A program made the position numbers and the translations under genes. The notes beneath the pieces are model-generated. The model was not told where the DNA came from and did no database searches. It saw only the letters and a program-made list of their open reading frames with translations. A DNA stretch of 64,000 nucleotides from Apostichopus japonicus (taxonomy: Eukaryota; Echinodermata; Holothuroidea; Aspidochirotida; Stichopodidae). Below, in pieces: positions 1-10,916 of this stretch. Positions within the stretch are counted from its first letter, which is position 1; the number at the start of each line of letters is the position of its first letter. The stretch is from the NCBI RefSeq assembly GCF_037975245.1, contig NC_092574.1, positions 23,003,713-23,067,712 on the forward strand, read 5' to 3'.

Positions 1-1239
1 ATTACTTGACAACACATACAGTAATCTGCTTTGAAAAATAGCCTAACCTATTTAACACAACACAAAAGCAGTTTGTCAACAATATGGCAAAGGTATGTGG
101 TTCTCACAATGCAACACTACACTAGCTACACTAGCTCTGTGCTGTGTTAAAATCAGCAAGCACCTGCTCCGGTTAGATTCATTCGTTTACTTGTTAGTAA
201 TACGATTGTTCTGCAGCACTGCAACATTCAGTCCTAGCAATGTTTAATCATTGTACATAATCGCAAATTCGTAAGTATTAATCTTTTACCATTGCCAAAG
301 TATTTGTCATTTCTTCAAATATGTTTACAATTACTTCATTACTAGCCTGGTTCACATTTATCGGATGTCTGATCGAGTGTGTCTATTGCGGTGTAGTTTA
401 ATTTCATTGTGCAAAATATATGCCTGCTATTGAGCTAGGCTAGAGCCTAGCCTAGAACATTGAACTCCCTTCTACAGAAAACTCTTGCATTCTAACCATC
501 ACACCGCTGCAAGGTGTTACATGTATTCATTGTTTTACACGTTTGCTTTTAATAGTGCTAGTAGTTGTAGTAGCCTCGTAGATTCATTCGAAAGTTTTTG
601 ATTTACTATGAAGGATTGTAAGAAACGTTGCAGATTGAAAGTTGTTGACAGGTTTTGTTTGGTAGAAGTTTTAACATGATTTAGACACCACACGTTAAGA
701 CATGAAAGAATAAATAAATAAAGACAGTGCACCATGGGGAAAGATTTGTTTTGAATGTATTTTTGCAAGGTAAAAATGACAGTGATGACGTCATAACTGT
801 AACCGAGTAGTCGCGAGAAGAGCTATGCGTTTAATCAACTATAAAAGAATGAGTCGACTATCAGCACTAGTGTGCTATCGTGGCAAATCCATGGAATTTC
901 CAAAAATGTGTAATACTTACCATGTCATCATAGGTATTAGTTACCCTGACTGTACAGAAATATCATGCAGCAACAGTGTGGTTCAATACAGGGAAGGGGA
1001 AGAGCGATAAAAAAACCTTGTTTTTGAAAAGTGGCATGCTGGGGTAGGGGAATTGCAAAATGACCTACCCTGTAGCTGCTATACAAGTCCAAAAATGTAC
1101 ATAGCAGTTTTTTACACAGGAACCATATGGTATTTTAGATACAACCTATTTGAATCTTAATTTTTTTTGCAAAATATACTTACAATCATGTAGAAAACAC
1201 CCCAAAGAATCATTCATGAGATGTTTGGCAACCTCTTGT
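1..1239. other. AT-rich non-coding stretch
   Basis: No coding exon, RNA gene or clear repeat is recognised here. The short open frames have no recognisable domains and no supporting splice pattern. A palindromic TGACGTCA (CRE-like) octamer is present near 786. Confidence 0.5.
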
Positions 1240-1560
1240 GGGAGTGTTGTGGTCAAATGGTTAAGGCTAAGGATTAGAGGTTTGAATCCTGGCCAGTTCA
1301 TTACAATGTGTCCTTTTTCAAGGCTTATCTCCATTGCCACTCTTCACCCAGGTGTAAACATGGGGACTTGTGAGGTAACTTGTAAATATGGTTGCATGTA
1401 CTGGTTTGTGGCTGCACCCTATGGAAAGTCCCCCAAGAGACACACTGATGTGGTACACTGTAGTGCCCCAGGAGGGATTGTTTGAATTGTGCACACTTTG
1501 GTGTGTGTTGTTACAAGTTACCAAATGACCAGGGGTTAGTATTTAAAGTCATGTTATAGG
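1240..1560 (+). mobile_element. tRNA-derived SINE
   Basis: The head carries an A box, TGGTCAAATGG (1250-1260), that fits TRGYNNARNNG, and a B box, GGTTTGAATCC (1279-1289), that fits GGTTYGANNCC. This is the internal Pol III promoter pair of tRNA-derived SINEs. The anticodon region between the boxes is shortened, so it is not a functional tRNA. About 270 bp of non-tRNA body follow. The 3' boundary is approximate because no tail or target duplication was resolved. The long open frame across it is a by-product of the SINE and is not a gene. Confidence 0.7.
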
Positions 1561-2916
1561 GCCTTAGCCTTGAACAAGACTGTAAACCTTCAACTTAATC
1601 TTGTGCATTTGTATTCTGACACAAACATTTTTACTTCTGCACGTGACTTTACTTTTGTTTTTAACGCAATGGCAAATTACTGTGAACAATGGATTTTATT
1701 CTTAATATCTCAGGTCTAAACACTCCCCTGTCACTAAGTCTTGAATTTTAAACTTTCAAAACTCAGAACATCGTGGTTACAACTTGCTAATTTGTTTTAG
1801 TACTTTGTTGCAATTTTGTGCTCTCAACCTATATCTGTTCAGTAGGCCTTCATCAGGGGATTTACACATGATACTGATATACTCACTGAAGTTTTAAGAG
1901 TTGCATGAGCCTAGAAAAGTCTGCTATGCTTGTTTTCATGACATGCGTAAGAAATGACATAGGTGTAACTTAAAACAGGGTGCTGCTACAGTTATAAACT
2001 TGGAAGACTAAAAAGCTTACATCACACATGATGTTACAGTTTATGAAAGGCTTTTTTCAAAATTGTGTGTGACTGTAAATCACTGCATCACGTAATCAGA
2101 GTACAACATATGGGGAATTAGCTAGGCACTACTCAGGTGAAAAGACAGAGTCTAGACTTTTTGTTGTTTGTTTATGACATAAATGACATAAATGAGCGCC
2201 AGTCGGGAAGTTATGGGCGCTGTTCTGCGCCTGGATCATTTTCACCCTTGCTCTTGACAAAGGATTCTTGACATAGGCTAGGACTAAGTTGAAGTAGTAC
2301 TGTAGGACTAGGAGTTGATCTAGATTTATGTATATATGCTGATGGTTGAGATTGACTATGTGCATAGTGAGTCTAAAAGCTGAGTTTTTCGCCGAAAAAT
2401 TCCCAATAGCCTAGATAAAGTTGTAGCAATATTTCGGTTAGGTATATTAACGATTCAGAAATACGGATAACTAAAGCCTACTGCGGTACTAGCTATCCTA
2501 ACTTTCCCCTTATTCACCAAGTCTAACGTTACACTAAATTTTAGGTACGTTCACATGATGTTAACTTGTGGCCAGGCCTACTGTAACTAGTTAGGCTACT
2601 TACTCATTCTTTCTCCAGGTAGGAATAGAAGAACGCTTGCCGTATTTCATGTTGGGTGTATGACTATTTCATACTATCACCTGTTCAATGGGATAGCGTT
2701 TTTCTTCCAACTGTTAGCAAGAATATTATGGGCATAGGTGGTTCGTTTGAAGTGCGGTTTTCACTCCGCCAGCCTGGCGTAACACATGAACCGTGTATAG
2801 TATGCTACTAGCTCTCTGAGTAGCTATAGTAATAGTATTGCTACATATACGTAACGCATACGGTTTGGAAGCGGTGAGTGCCTCGGAGTTAGTTCTCCCA
2901 AAGTACAGGTCGGATC
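1561..2916. other. Non-coding stretch, nothing recognised
   Basis: AT-rich sequence with no exon-like open frame bounded by splice sites and no repeat I could define. Confidence 0.4.
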
Positions 2917-3357
2917 TACGGAAGCGTAGAAAAAACATGTCAATTGACGTTTGAATCAAATGCAACAATTCGTCAAAATGACAAGAATCCAACAATTGAC
3001 ATTTTATCGACCAATACCAACTCATCAAAAATCTGAAAATTAACATTGACGCTGTGACTACCATATTATCATAGACTATCATACCAACTCATCGATATGT
3101 CAAAATCTGAAAATTGACGTTTTGTCGAGATGATAATAATGATAACCATAATCATAATGATAAAACGTTTATTTTCCGATTTTTGTCATTTTGTCAATAT
3201 TCATATTTTTGCCACTTTTACTATTTGGTATGATGTCGTCAAAACGTCAATTTTCAGATTTTTTGTATTATGATGAGTTGATGGCGTCAAAACGTCAATT
3301 TTCAACTTGCATCGCATCAACACGTCAATTATAACATGTCCTTTCTACGCTTTTCGA
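2917..3357. repeat. Fold-back element with GAAGCGTAGAA termini
   Basis: The left end has GGAAGCGTAGAAAAAACATG (from about 2920). The right end has its inverted counterpart, ACATGTCCTTTCTACGCTTT (about 3334-3353). The interior is full of TGACGTTT/AACGTCAATTTTCAGA motifs in opposite orientations, so the segment can fold on itself. A related solitary end lies at about 6466-6490. I found no convincing target site duplication, so the superfamily is unknown. Confidence 0.55.
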
Positions 3358-3849
3358 AGCGGTTGTATAGTGCATAAATACATGTGTAAAGGATCTTCTT
3401 GTATATAAGTTATCCAGGGAAGGGGAAAGGGCGGGGAGGATTACTGCCAAGTTTCTGCAGCACAATATGAAACACGATCATATCTGAGCGAAAACGGTGT
3501 AGTTTCTCGCAGTTTTAAGTTCTGAGTGTCATTTTATGAAGGCAATAAGCCACAGTATAGTCTATGTACCAAAAAGACGAAAGGATTTCTCACGTAGAAG
3601 TCAGTTCATGACATGGATCAGTATTCCAGAGAGAGAAAAAAAAACAGAATGCAAAATGCATTGAGGTTTCGATGAATTCAGTGCACTAGACGTCGGGTTG
3701 TTAGTATATAACCAGAACTAGCTGATACAATATAAATGGCCTGAACCACAATTTTGATACAATAACACTATGGCATGATAAACACAGGTCAGTCTACTGT
3801 GCATGGCTATACACCAAAACAATAAAGGTCTTGTACTCAATATTATGAA

Positions 3850-4345
3850 TCCACATACCAAGTATTAGAGGTATCCACGATTTCCATCGTTAGATATCAT
3901 GTAAAAGGTTTTTCAGAGTTTGACCTTTGGTGACCTCAAAGGAGATTTGACCTCACAAGCAACAGGATTCTTGTACTCAATATGGCAATTCCATATACCT
4001 CAAATATGTTCGAGTATTGGCATTTTTGAAGTTTAGATTCTACGGATGCCCATACCTAATCTCCAATTGCCAATAGCCTCCTATTCGTATGAGGCGTAAC
4101 ACACATGTTATCCGATAGGCTGGTCAGTGGGAGATACGGTAGCTTATAAAACAAGGTTTCCACAATTTGGGCGTCTGGTGACTCCAAATGATCTTTGACC
4201 TCAATAAAATCTTGAACTGAAACATGTCACAACTACATACTAATTATGAAATTCGTCCAACCTTCCCTTCTTGAGTTATCGTGTTTACAAGGTTTTCACA
4301 ATTTGACCTCTAGTGACCCCAAATGGTCTTCAATTGCTCAGTTGG
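3850..4345 (+). repeat. Degenerate tandem repeat related to the 24.1-25.1 kb array
   Basis: Several diverged units contain the words TGACCTTTGGTGACC, CTTGTACTCAATATGG and TTCTTGAGTTATCGTGTTTA in the same order as the better-preserved array at 24060-25140. It is therefore a second locus of the same roughly 120-150-bp repeat family. No coding potential is seen. Confidence 0.6.
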
Positions 4346-5115
4346 GATGATGTGAACAATTGAACATTTTGCAGAAAAATGTTAGAGTGACGAGACACGA
4401 TCAATTTTCAATTAAACATTTTGCAGAAAATTGTTCAACTGCTCGGATGGAATGAAGTGAACAATTTGCAGAAAAATGTTGAATTGACGATATATGATAA
4501 GCTGCCAATTAAACATATTGCAGAAAATTGTTTAATTGCTCAGTTAAAGCAGCTGAGTGATCCAACATTTTTTTCTGATTTTTGAGAAGATATAACCTTG
4601 TTATCTAAACAATTTACTGAAAAATGTCAACTACTGGGGCAAAGTTTTTCTTATATTCATGGCACTTTTAAGCTTCCTTAGTAAATATATGCTAAAGCAA
4701 CATGGTGGAAGAAGGCCAGAACGACACCGTACAAATTCTGCTGACCGGCATAGGTCATTCACGTTTAGGGGCCATCGCCAAATTGGGGCAACGAGGAGAA
4801 GAAATTAAGGCATTAAGCCTTCATGTGTGAAATTTTACTGATAATATAAATATAAAAGAAAATTCTTCAATTGCTTAGTTGCTCAGTTGGAATGAAGTGA
4901 ACAATGTTACATTTTGTAGAAAATATTGAGTTGACGAAATATGATAAGTTGTCAAACATTTTGCAGAAAATTGTTCAATTGCTCAGTTTAAGCAACTGAG
5001 CAATCCAACATTTTTCATATTTTTTATAAGAAATTATCTTGTCATCTAAACAATTTACTGAAAAATGTCAACTTAATGGGCAAAGTTTGTCTTATGTTAA
5101 TGGCACTTAAAATCT
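4346..5115. repeat. Direct duplication of about 250 bp
   Basis: The segment at about 4431-4680 recurs at about 4868-5110. Both share GAATGAAGTGAACAAT, CATTTTGCAGAAAATTGTTC, AACAATTTACTGAAAAATGT and GGGCAAAGTTTxTCTTAT in order. Shorter internal repeats of TTGCAGAAAATTGTT also occur from about 4371. This looks like a local tandem duplication of non-coding DNA. Confidence 0.65.
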
Positions 5116-5577
5116 TCCGTACATTTAGGCATTGTAACGGAGTAATTACGATTTATTTTCGCCAATTTGACCACTGTTTTGTACGTTGTTCCATTTTCTC
5201 TGTGTATAACCCTCGTTCCGCTCCAGGTACTACTAAACACACACTAATCATCAGTACTAAGATTGACCTTGGTTACGTAATCAGGCATGCGTTGGATCAG
5301 ACCATACTCACACGAACACAAAGTTCCAGGGCATTATTTTGAAGGGTTTTACAGTGAGTAAACTTTCTTGTATACATATCATAATGCCGATAAAGTAAAT
5401 CAAATGTTTACCTTATTGTGCACTTGTGTAAACCTTTCTTCTATTATCTAAATAGATGTGGGGATGAGTGTCGACACGATAAATAATGAAAAACATAAGT
5501 AATCGAAGCAGAGTACGCCAAATCGAGATGCAGAATATTACGCGGAAGTTTTACACCAGAACCTCAATAGATAATAG
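5116..5577. other. Non-coding stretch, nothing recognised
   Basis: No exon, RNA gene or repeat is recognised. Confidence 0.35.
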
Positions 5578-5588
5578 ATCTTGATGAT

Positions 5589-5656
5589 CAGTCGTTTTGT
5601 AGTTTGGATTTTTCGTGCCCAGGTTCTTTCCTGGGTGACTTTTCTTTAAAAAAAAT
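5589..5656 (+). mobile_element. 5'-truncated retroposon copy, sibling of the U2-headed element
   Basis: These 68 bp match the 3' part of the element at 6191-6384. They share CAGTCGTTTxGTAGTTTGG, a GTGCCCAGG-TTCTTT-CCTGxG hairpin, and GACTTTTCxTTAAAAAAAA as the tail. The copy is flanked by a perfect 11-bp direct repeat, ATCTTGATGAT (5578-5588 and 5657-5667). A 5' truncation, an A-rich tail and a target duplication together are the signature of LINE-mediated retroposition. The sibling 500 bp away has a different target duplication, so the two insertions were independent. Confidence 0.8.
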
Positions 5657-6190
5657 ATCTTGATGATATCAGATGTTCAAACTAAGGAATAATCCACTTT
5701 CTTCACGTTTGTTGCCGCTCATTCTTCGATTGCTGTTTGGAACTGTTCAGAGAACTGCGCAAGCAAAAGATACAAACTCGGCGTGAACGAAGGTCAGTCG
5801 ATTCCCGAAGGGATTGCATCGATGAACTGACCGTTACAGTGAAGATGGCTGTTTCGCCTGGGTACATAGAAAACTCTTACCTCTGTTCTCATCGGAAGAG
5901 CTGGTCTTACTTAGCGAATTTCCCTATATACTTCAATTCACAATACATTCTTGCCTGAGTGGTATCTCTGGTCACCGTACAGGGGGTATAAACATGGTCA
6001 GGGGGGAAATTCCACGTTGTGAAGAACGGATTCCAAGTACGAGCACTGACTTGTTGAGCGGACTTTGCCCCTCTATTCAAAATGATGTAACATGACAAGG
6101 ATGCGTATGTAAGGTCAGATATTACCATAGGGTCTCGTTGTGCGTGCCAATATTGAATATAACATATTGCTAACAAGTTCATACAACAAG

Positions 6191-6384
6191 ATCGCTTCTC
6201 GGCCTGTTGGCTAAGATCATGTGTAGTATCTGTTCCCTTTCGAGGGGAATGGTGATGCACACCCGACGATGATCACACAGTCACAGTCCCGATGCAAGGG
6301 GACTGGGGGTGAGAGCGGATCAGTCGTTTGGTAGTTTGGTTTCGTGCCCAGGTTCTTTCCTGAGCGACTTTTCCTTAAAAAAAA
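6191..6384 (+). mobile_element. Retroposon with a U2 snRNA-derived head
   Basis: Positions 6191-6235 match the first 45 nt of animal U2 snRNA with two mismatches, including the branch-site-recognition word GTGTAGTATCTGTTC (6221-6235). The U2 match then stops. A body of about 75 bp follows, containing two potential hairpins (CCC-TTTCGA-GGG; AGTCCC-n9-GGGACT). After that comes the same 3' module and A tail as the truncated copy at 5589-5656. The flanks are imperfect direct repeats, GTTCATACAACA (6177-6188) and GTTAATACAACA (6385-6396), 11/12 identical, consistent with a target site duplication. It is not a functional U2 gene, because the Sm site and 3' stem-loops are missing. U2-headed SINEs are known from crocodilians (SINEU). 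A one-off chimera formed by template switching is the alternative. Confidence 0.8.
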
Positions 6385-6490
6385 GTTAATACAACATTGC
6401 CGGTACAAAAAAAAATGAGAGAGGCAACGAAGCAGAGAGACTGTTTACAACGTGTGTAAGTGGTAAATGTCCCTTCTACGCTTCCGTAAA

Positions 6491-7062
6491 TCGGCAAGTG
6501 TCATATTTATAGCATGAAATTTAAGTTTTTCGTGTCCAAGATCAAATCAGCGCATTTGGCTTCTCAACCTCTTTGCCTGAAACTATAGAAAAGCGAGCCA
6601 GTAAGCCGCGGTAGCCTTAGCCAGTTTTCCCCTGTTCAACCCAACCAAGCCCTCGATTTCCAGTCTACGTATATATGTAGCTTCACTTGCGAAACCAGGG
6701 AAGCTCCCTGCATGGTTAAACCCGGAGCTGGAGTTGCTGGTATAATTCGAAACGATAAAATGGGGCCCTTTCTTACCCTACAAGGGGACGAAGCATTTGA
6801 GTCCCTCAGCCCACTGTGCGACCCCTAGTAAACCAATATAGCAACTCATAATCTGGCGTTAAAATCAAAATAATATTATATATGTATAAAAAAAAAAGTT
6901 TTTCGTGTGTTAGCAAAACTAGCGGTGGCAACTCAGTTTAGTAGAAAAAACAAGGATCAGGAGAGAAACTGAAGTCCCCATCAAGGACCCTATAGGAGAC
7001 ACACAGAAAAAAAACTGAAGACACAAACACTCAGACCCGACTATGCTTAAATGGAAGCTGGT
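6491..7062. other. Non-coding stretch
   Basis: Nothing coding is recognised. A short imperfect palindrome, CAGGGAAGCTCCCTG, lies at 6696-6710. Confidence 0.35.
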
Positions 7063-7149
7063 CACTTCGCACAACAACCATTTCGCCCAACATGCCATTT
7101 CGCCCAACCTTACCATTTCGCCCAACCTTGTTGGTCATTTCGTCCAACC
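7063..7149 (+). repeat. Minisatellite of CATTTCGCCCAAC units
   Basis: Four to five imperfect units built on CATTTCGCCCAACCTT stand just beyond the 3' end of the minus-strand LINE remnant. Confidence 0.7.
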
Positions 7150-9175
7150 AACCAGAAAGCGCTTAAAGTGCTTGTCCAAAGCATTCTTAAGCCCATTCAC
7201 ACTACTTGCAAGTACCACTTTCTCAGGCAAACCGTTCCACTCATTTACAACTCTATAAGAAATAGTTATGCCGAATATTAATCCTACTTTGCGACTTTTT
7301 GAATTCAAGACAATGACATCTGTTCCAACTACTATTAGCATACAGGAAAAAGTCAGTGAAGGATAAATTGCCAAAACATACACAATCTTCAAAACCTGAA
7401 TCAAGTCACCACGTAACCTCCTAAGCTCCAGTGTGGTGAGATTCAGTAGTTGTAACCGCCTATAATAAGGAACACTCTTTAAGGAACTAATCATCCTAGT
7501 AGCCAGGGGCGGGATTTGAGCTGTGAAAGTGTGGGGGGGGGGGGGACCTGCCAGCAAGACAATCTAAGCGGAGCGCCACCATCGGTTGGCGCGGAGCGGA
7601 GCGTACAAGAAAGTTTTTGGCTTTACAAACCCTCCAGATGGCCGGAAACGGCACTTCCCGAGTGCTCTACTGCTGCATGCACCCATCCTTGAAATATGGA
7701 TCTCGTCTGCAATTTTATCTAGATAGTTAATTATCGTTTAAAAATTTGAAGAGGATTGATAGTAGAGCATATGGTCAGATGGTGATGTACAACTTTTGTT
7801 ATACGTCACTATCTAAGCGGAGCGCCATCATCGGTTGGCAAGGAGCGTCGAAATTTTCGATTAAAGGTACCCTTAGATCGGTAAAATTAACACCCATATA
7901 GGCTTTAAATTGCATCTAAACAATTAATAAAAGTGTGTAAATTTAGGGAGGACGGATAGAAGAACTTATATGGTGATGTACAACTGAAGCTACGTCACTA
8001 TGTAGGCGGTGCACCACCATCAGTTGGCGCGGCGCGACGAAATTTAAGCAAAAAGGAAATCCTAGATCAGCCAAAATGATACCTCTGGTAACAATAAATC
8101 GCATCTAGACAGTTCTTTCCCCCTAAAATTATTAGTATATTGTGCATCGGACCGATCAATAAAAATACCGAAACTGCCGAGAGCTGAATACTGTAACATT
8201 GGATTTAATGTGTTACTGTGTTAGTGCCAATTTGTAATTTACATTATTCGATTTGCATGCATCATTCCAGGATTTCGAGCAGTAAAGAAATTACATCGGC
8301 ATTGCCATTACATATTGTTGAATAACACGGGGGGGGGGGTCATGTGTCAGTGTATTGAATTTAATTATTGATATACCCAATATTCAAATCTGGCTTTCGT
8401 AAATCGTTTCTCTGGATTTAGTTATTCAACGCATTCAGTAGAGCAGCAACGTTAAAAATCAATTCCTGAAGCTAGCACATGTCGCGGATTCATCACATGC
8501 AGAATTGAATCGCTAGTGTGTTAGCTCCAGAATTCGTAACCTGTGCTGCGAACCATTTGCTAGCTCCAGCACCAGTTATTCTGCATGCTACATGTTACGA
8601 TGTTAAACACAAATTCGACTTAAGATTCGAAACAAATAGGCCTATTTGATAGAGCTGTTGTGGGGGAATAATTTCGATTAGGGTCATTGTGCACATTTGT
8701 CTGCAAAAAACGACACAAAAGTGAACTGAGGTCTGGGAAAAAGTGGGGGGGGGGGAGGCAAATGCCCCCTCTTGCCACCCCCCGTAATCCAGCCCATGCT
8801 AGTAGCCCTCCTTTGGACCTTTTTGAGTACGTCCTTATCCATAGCAAAATATGGGTTCCAAGCCTGCACAGCATACTCCAGATGAAGCATAACTAACTGT
8901 TTATAAAGCCTAACTACTATGTCCTCTTTCAGAAAACTGAAGTTCCTCTTGATCATACCTAAAACCCTATTGCCTCTTTAAGCAGCTTCGAGACAATGTT
9001 TAGAAGGTGGCGGAGATGAGTCAATGTAGATCCCGTCTCTTTCAACAAAGACCTCCTGTAACTCCACACCATTAAGATCGTAGGTATACTTTTGGTTACT
9101 ACTACCAATATGCATCACCTTGCATTTGTCAATATTAAAAAGCATTTGCCATCCCTGACACCAGGAAAAAACCTA
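7139..9175 (-). pseudogene. CR1-like LINE reverse transcriptase C-terminus, interrupted
   Basis: On the minus strand, two blocks read as consecutive parts of the C-terminal region of a non-LTR retrotransposon polymerase. The upstream block (about 9175-8807) contains FNIDKCKVMHIG, NRVLGMIKRNFSFL, LYKQLVMLHLEYAVQAWNP and VLKKVQRRAT. The downstream block (7503-7139) continues with RLQLLNLTTLELRRLRGDLI, RVVNEWNGLPEKVV and NGLKNALDKHF. These are typical of CR1/L2/Jockey-type elements. The blocks are separated exactly by the element at 7504-8798. Stops and frame breaks are present, so the copy is dead and 5' truncated. Family assignment beyond 'CR1-like' is inference. Confidence 0.8.
7504..8798. 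mobile_element. Non-autonomous hAT-like DNA transposon inserted in the LINE
   Basis: The 1295-bp segment is flanked by a perfect 8-bp direct repeat, CTAGTAGC (7496-7503 and 8799-8806), the length usual for hAT elements. The termini are imperfect inverted repeats: CAGGGGCGGGATTTG at the left, and CATGGGCTGGATTAC when the right end is reverse-complemented. Removing the segment plus one repeat restores continuity of the LINE coding region. No transposase is seen. The interior carries three copies of a GC-rich word, TCTAAGCGGAGCGCCACCAT (about 7562, 7811 and 8001), plus G runs near both ends. Confidence 0.8.
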
Positions 9176-9344
9176 AGCTAGCCCTCGGACGATAGTACCC
9201 CAGATTTGCTGACAGGTTTGTGGAAAACCCTCAGATCTTCGTCTTTCATCAATTACTGAATAAATTAAGCACACAATTGCTGCAAATGGTCTAATGAGGA
9301 GAAAAGGAGAACTGAAGTTCTTTGTGGAACTTCCCTTCATTATA

Positions 9345-9425
9345 CGAGCTCAACCTGGTTAGCCCTCACTTGGTTTATACCCAGAAGAAACGGTAATTTT
9401 CCGGGTATCACGTGATCTACGAAGT
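9345..9425 (+). repeat. Dispersed repeat related to 30651-30733
   Basis: The words CTCAACCTGGTTAGCCCTCA, TTGGTTTATACCCAGA and TCACGTGATCTACGAAGT recur in inverted orientation, with substitutions, at 30651-30733. This defines a dispersed family. It contains a palindromic E-box, ATCACGTGAT (9407-9416). The termini are not resolved. Confidence 0.6.
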
Positions 9426-9440
9426 TCATTCCTGCTGCAG

Positions 9441-10802
9441 CTGCTTCATTAGCTGAGACAAAGAAGACTTCATCACTACAAGACTTCATCACTAGAATCA
9501 ATACAGGGTCTTCACAGCACATTTAAACAGTTAGACTCAAAACAGTTAAAAACAAAATGAACACAAAGTTTCAATGTTATTATCTAGTTTATTAAAATCA
9601 ATGCAGGCTTTAAATCTTGAATTATAAACAAATAATAACTCTTCAAATCATCTCCCGACAATATATGGTCTGTCCAAGATGTGTCAATTGATCTTAGAAA
9701 CTGTCACAAGAAAAATAAGGGGAAAAAATGATAAATAAAACCATCATATCGAACATTAAATATTTCATGATTCAATTATTTTACAGCAATTATTGACAGT
9801 TTCTCTTCAAATAGTTTAATACAGAAATGGAGTAGGTATAAAGACATATGCAAAATTCCATTGACAGTAGGAATGGTCACAGTTTACGATTTTGGTATTT
9901 GTTTCAAACTGTTTACAGATTTTCACATTTCCGTTTTCTTACATATGTTTTTACGGGAGCAATGCTGCTTCTAACTTTAACCCGTCAGTACGGAAAAGTG
10001 ACATACCAGAACCGTTGAAACTTTGACATCGACTTCCATGGTACAGGCTTGGATATTGTTAACTTTGTTCTACGTCAGTGCATGGGAAGTATTAGAATCA
10101 TTAATCTAACCATTAATTCGATGCGATGTAAAATCCTTTTTCCCAAAGTCATCTGGGTGTGCTAGAGTGATTGATTTCCTTGTTACCTGTTACCGCTGTT
10201 ATGGTGTTTATACATTCAGTGATTGAACAGTAACGGATATTAAAACATCATAAAGCAAATCCCATCACCTGCATAGACAATAGCCATGCATAAAATTGAC
10301 ACATTAAATATACGTGAATGTAACAAGAGAATTGTTGGAAGAAAAACAACAAGAGCGACTAAACTTGCAATTTAAGGCAAGCATTAAAGATTTTCATAAT
10401 AATATCATTAAAATACAATATTCTACAAAATGTTTCATTTATACCTGATCTGATGAAAGCACAAAATATGAAATTTGATAATTTATGATGGAAGACATAC
10501 CTTTACTAACAAATGATGGAAAACATTTTTACCCGTATAAATAGTTTAATTTGGTCATGATCATAAATTTGTAGATGACTTCTCCTTCATTGCTGTGATG
10601 ACTTTCACTTAAGAAATCAATGAGGCCCACAAAACTCTGTTAATGTAATAAATAACTGCACTCAATCATATGATTTTTCTCTTAATTTGGTTTATACCTG
10701 AGTAGAGTGATTATAACATACCTAGCTTTTAACAAAAGGGAGTTGAACACCGACCAATGATTTCCGTTGTTCAAATCTTACAGTAAAACCTTAACTATGC
10801 AC
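9441..10802. other. Non-coding stretch
   Basis: AT-rich and without recognisable exons. The stretch around 10725-10775 shares a word, TTGAACACCxACCAATGATTTC, with 20470-20495, which suggests an old dispersed repeat. Confidence 0.4.
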
Positions 10803-10916
10803 TTAATCTGCATGTAATTCTTGTTCAATTTCACTTATTCTTGCATAAATACATTTTTCATAGATTTCCATTGCACTTCTAGTTACTGAATATTCATTAG
10901 GAATTGACCTGAACCC
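10803..10916 (-). CDS. Candidate terminal exon, function unknown
   Basis: On the minus strand, a plausible acceptor (TTTATCATTACAG) is followed by 37 open codons and a TAA. The peptide is charged and helix-prone (includes SVTRSAMEIYEKCIYARI), unlike the low-complexity frames around it. I do not recognise the family. No partner exon was found between here and the 373-bp array, and an open stretch of this length can arise by chance in AT-rich DNA, so this is only a candidate. Confidence 0.2.
   Translation of the reverse strand, partial: GFRSIPNEYSVTRSAMEIYEKCIYARISEIEQELHAD

Noticed and set aside
2726-3082. 118-codon minus-strand open frame
   Set aside because: It overlaps the fold-back element at 2917-3357 and has no recognisable domain.
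6191-6384. Functional U2 snRNA gene
   Set aside because: Only the first 45 nt match. The Sm site and 3' stem-loops are absent, and the sequence ends in an A tail with target duplications.
6696-6710. CAGGGAAGCTCCCTG as a third micro-palindrome
   Set aside because: It has similar ends, but there is no flanking 7-bp direct repeat and the arms are only 6 bp. It could be chance or an old, decayed copy.
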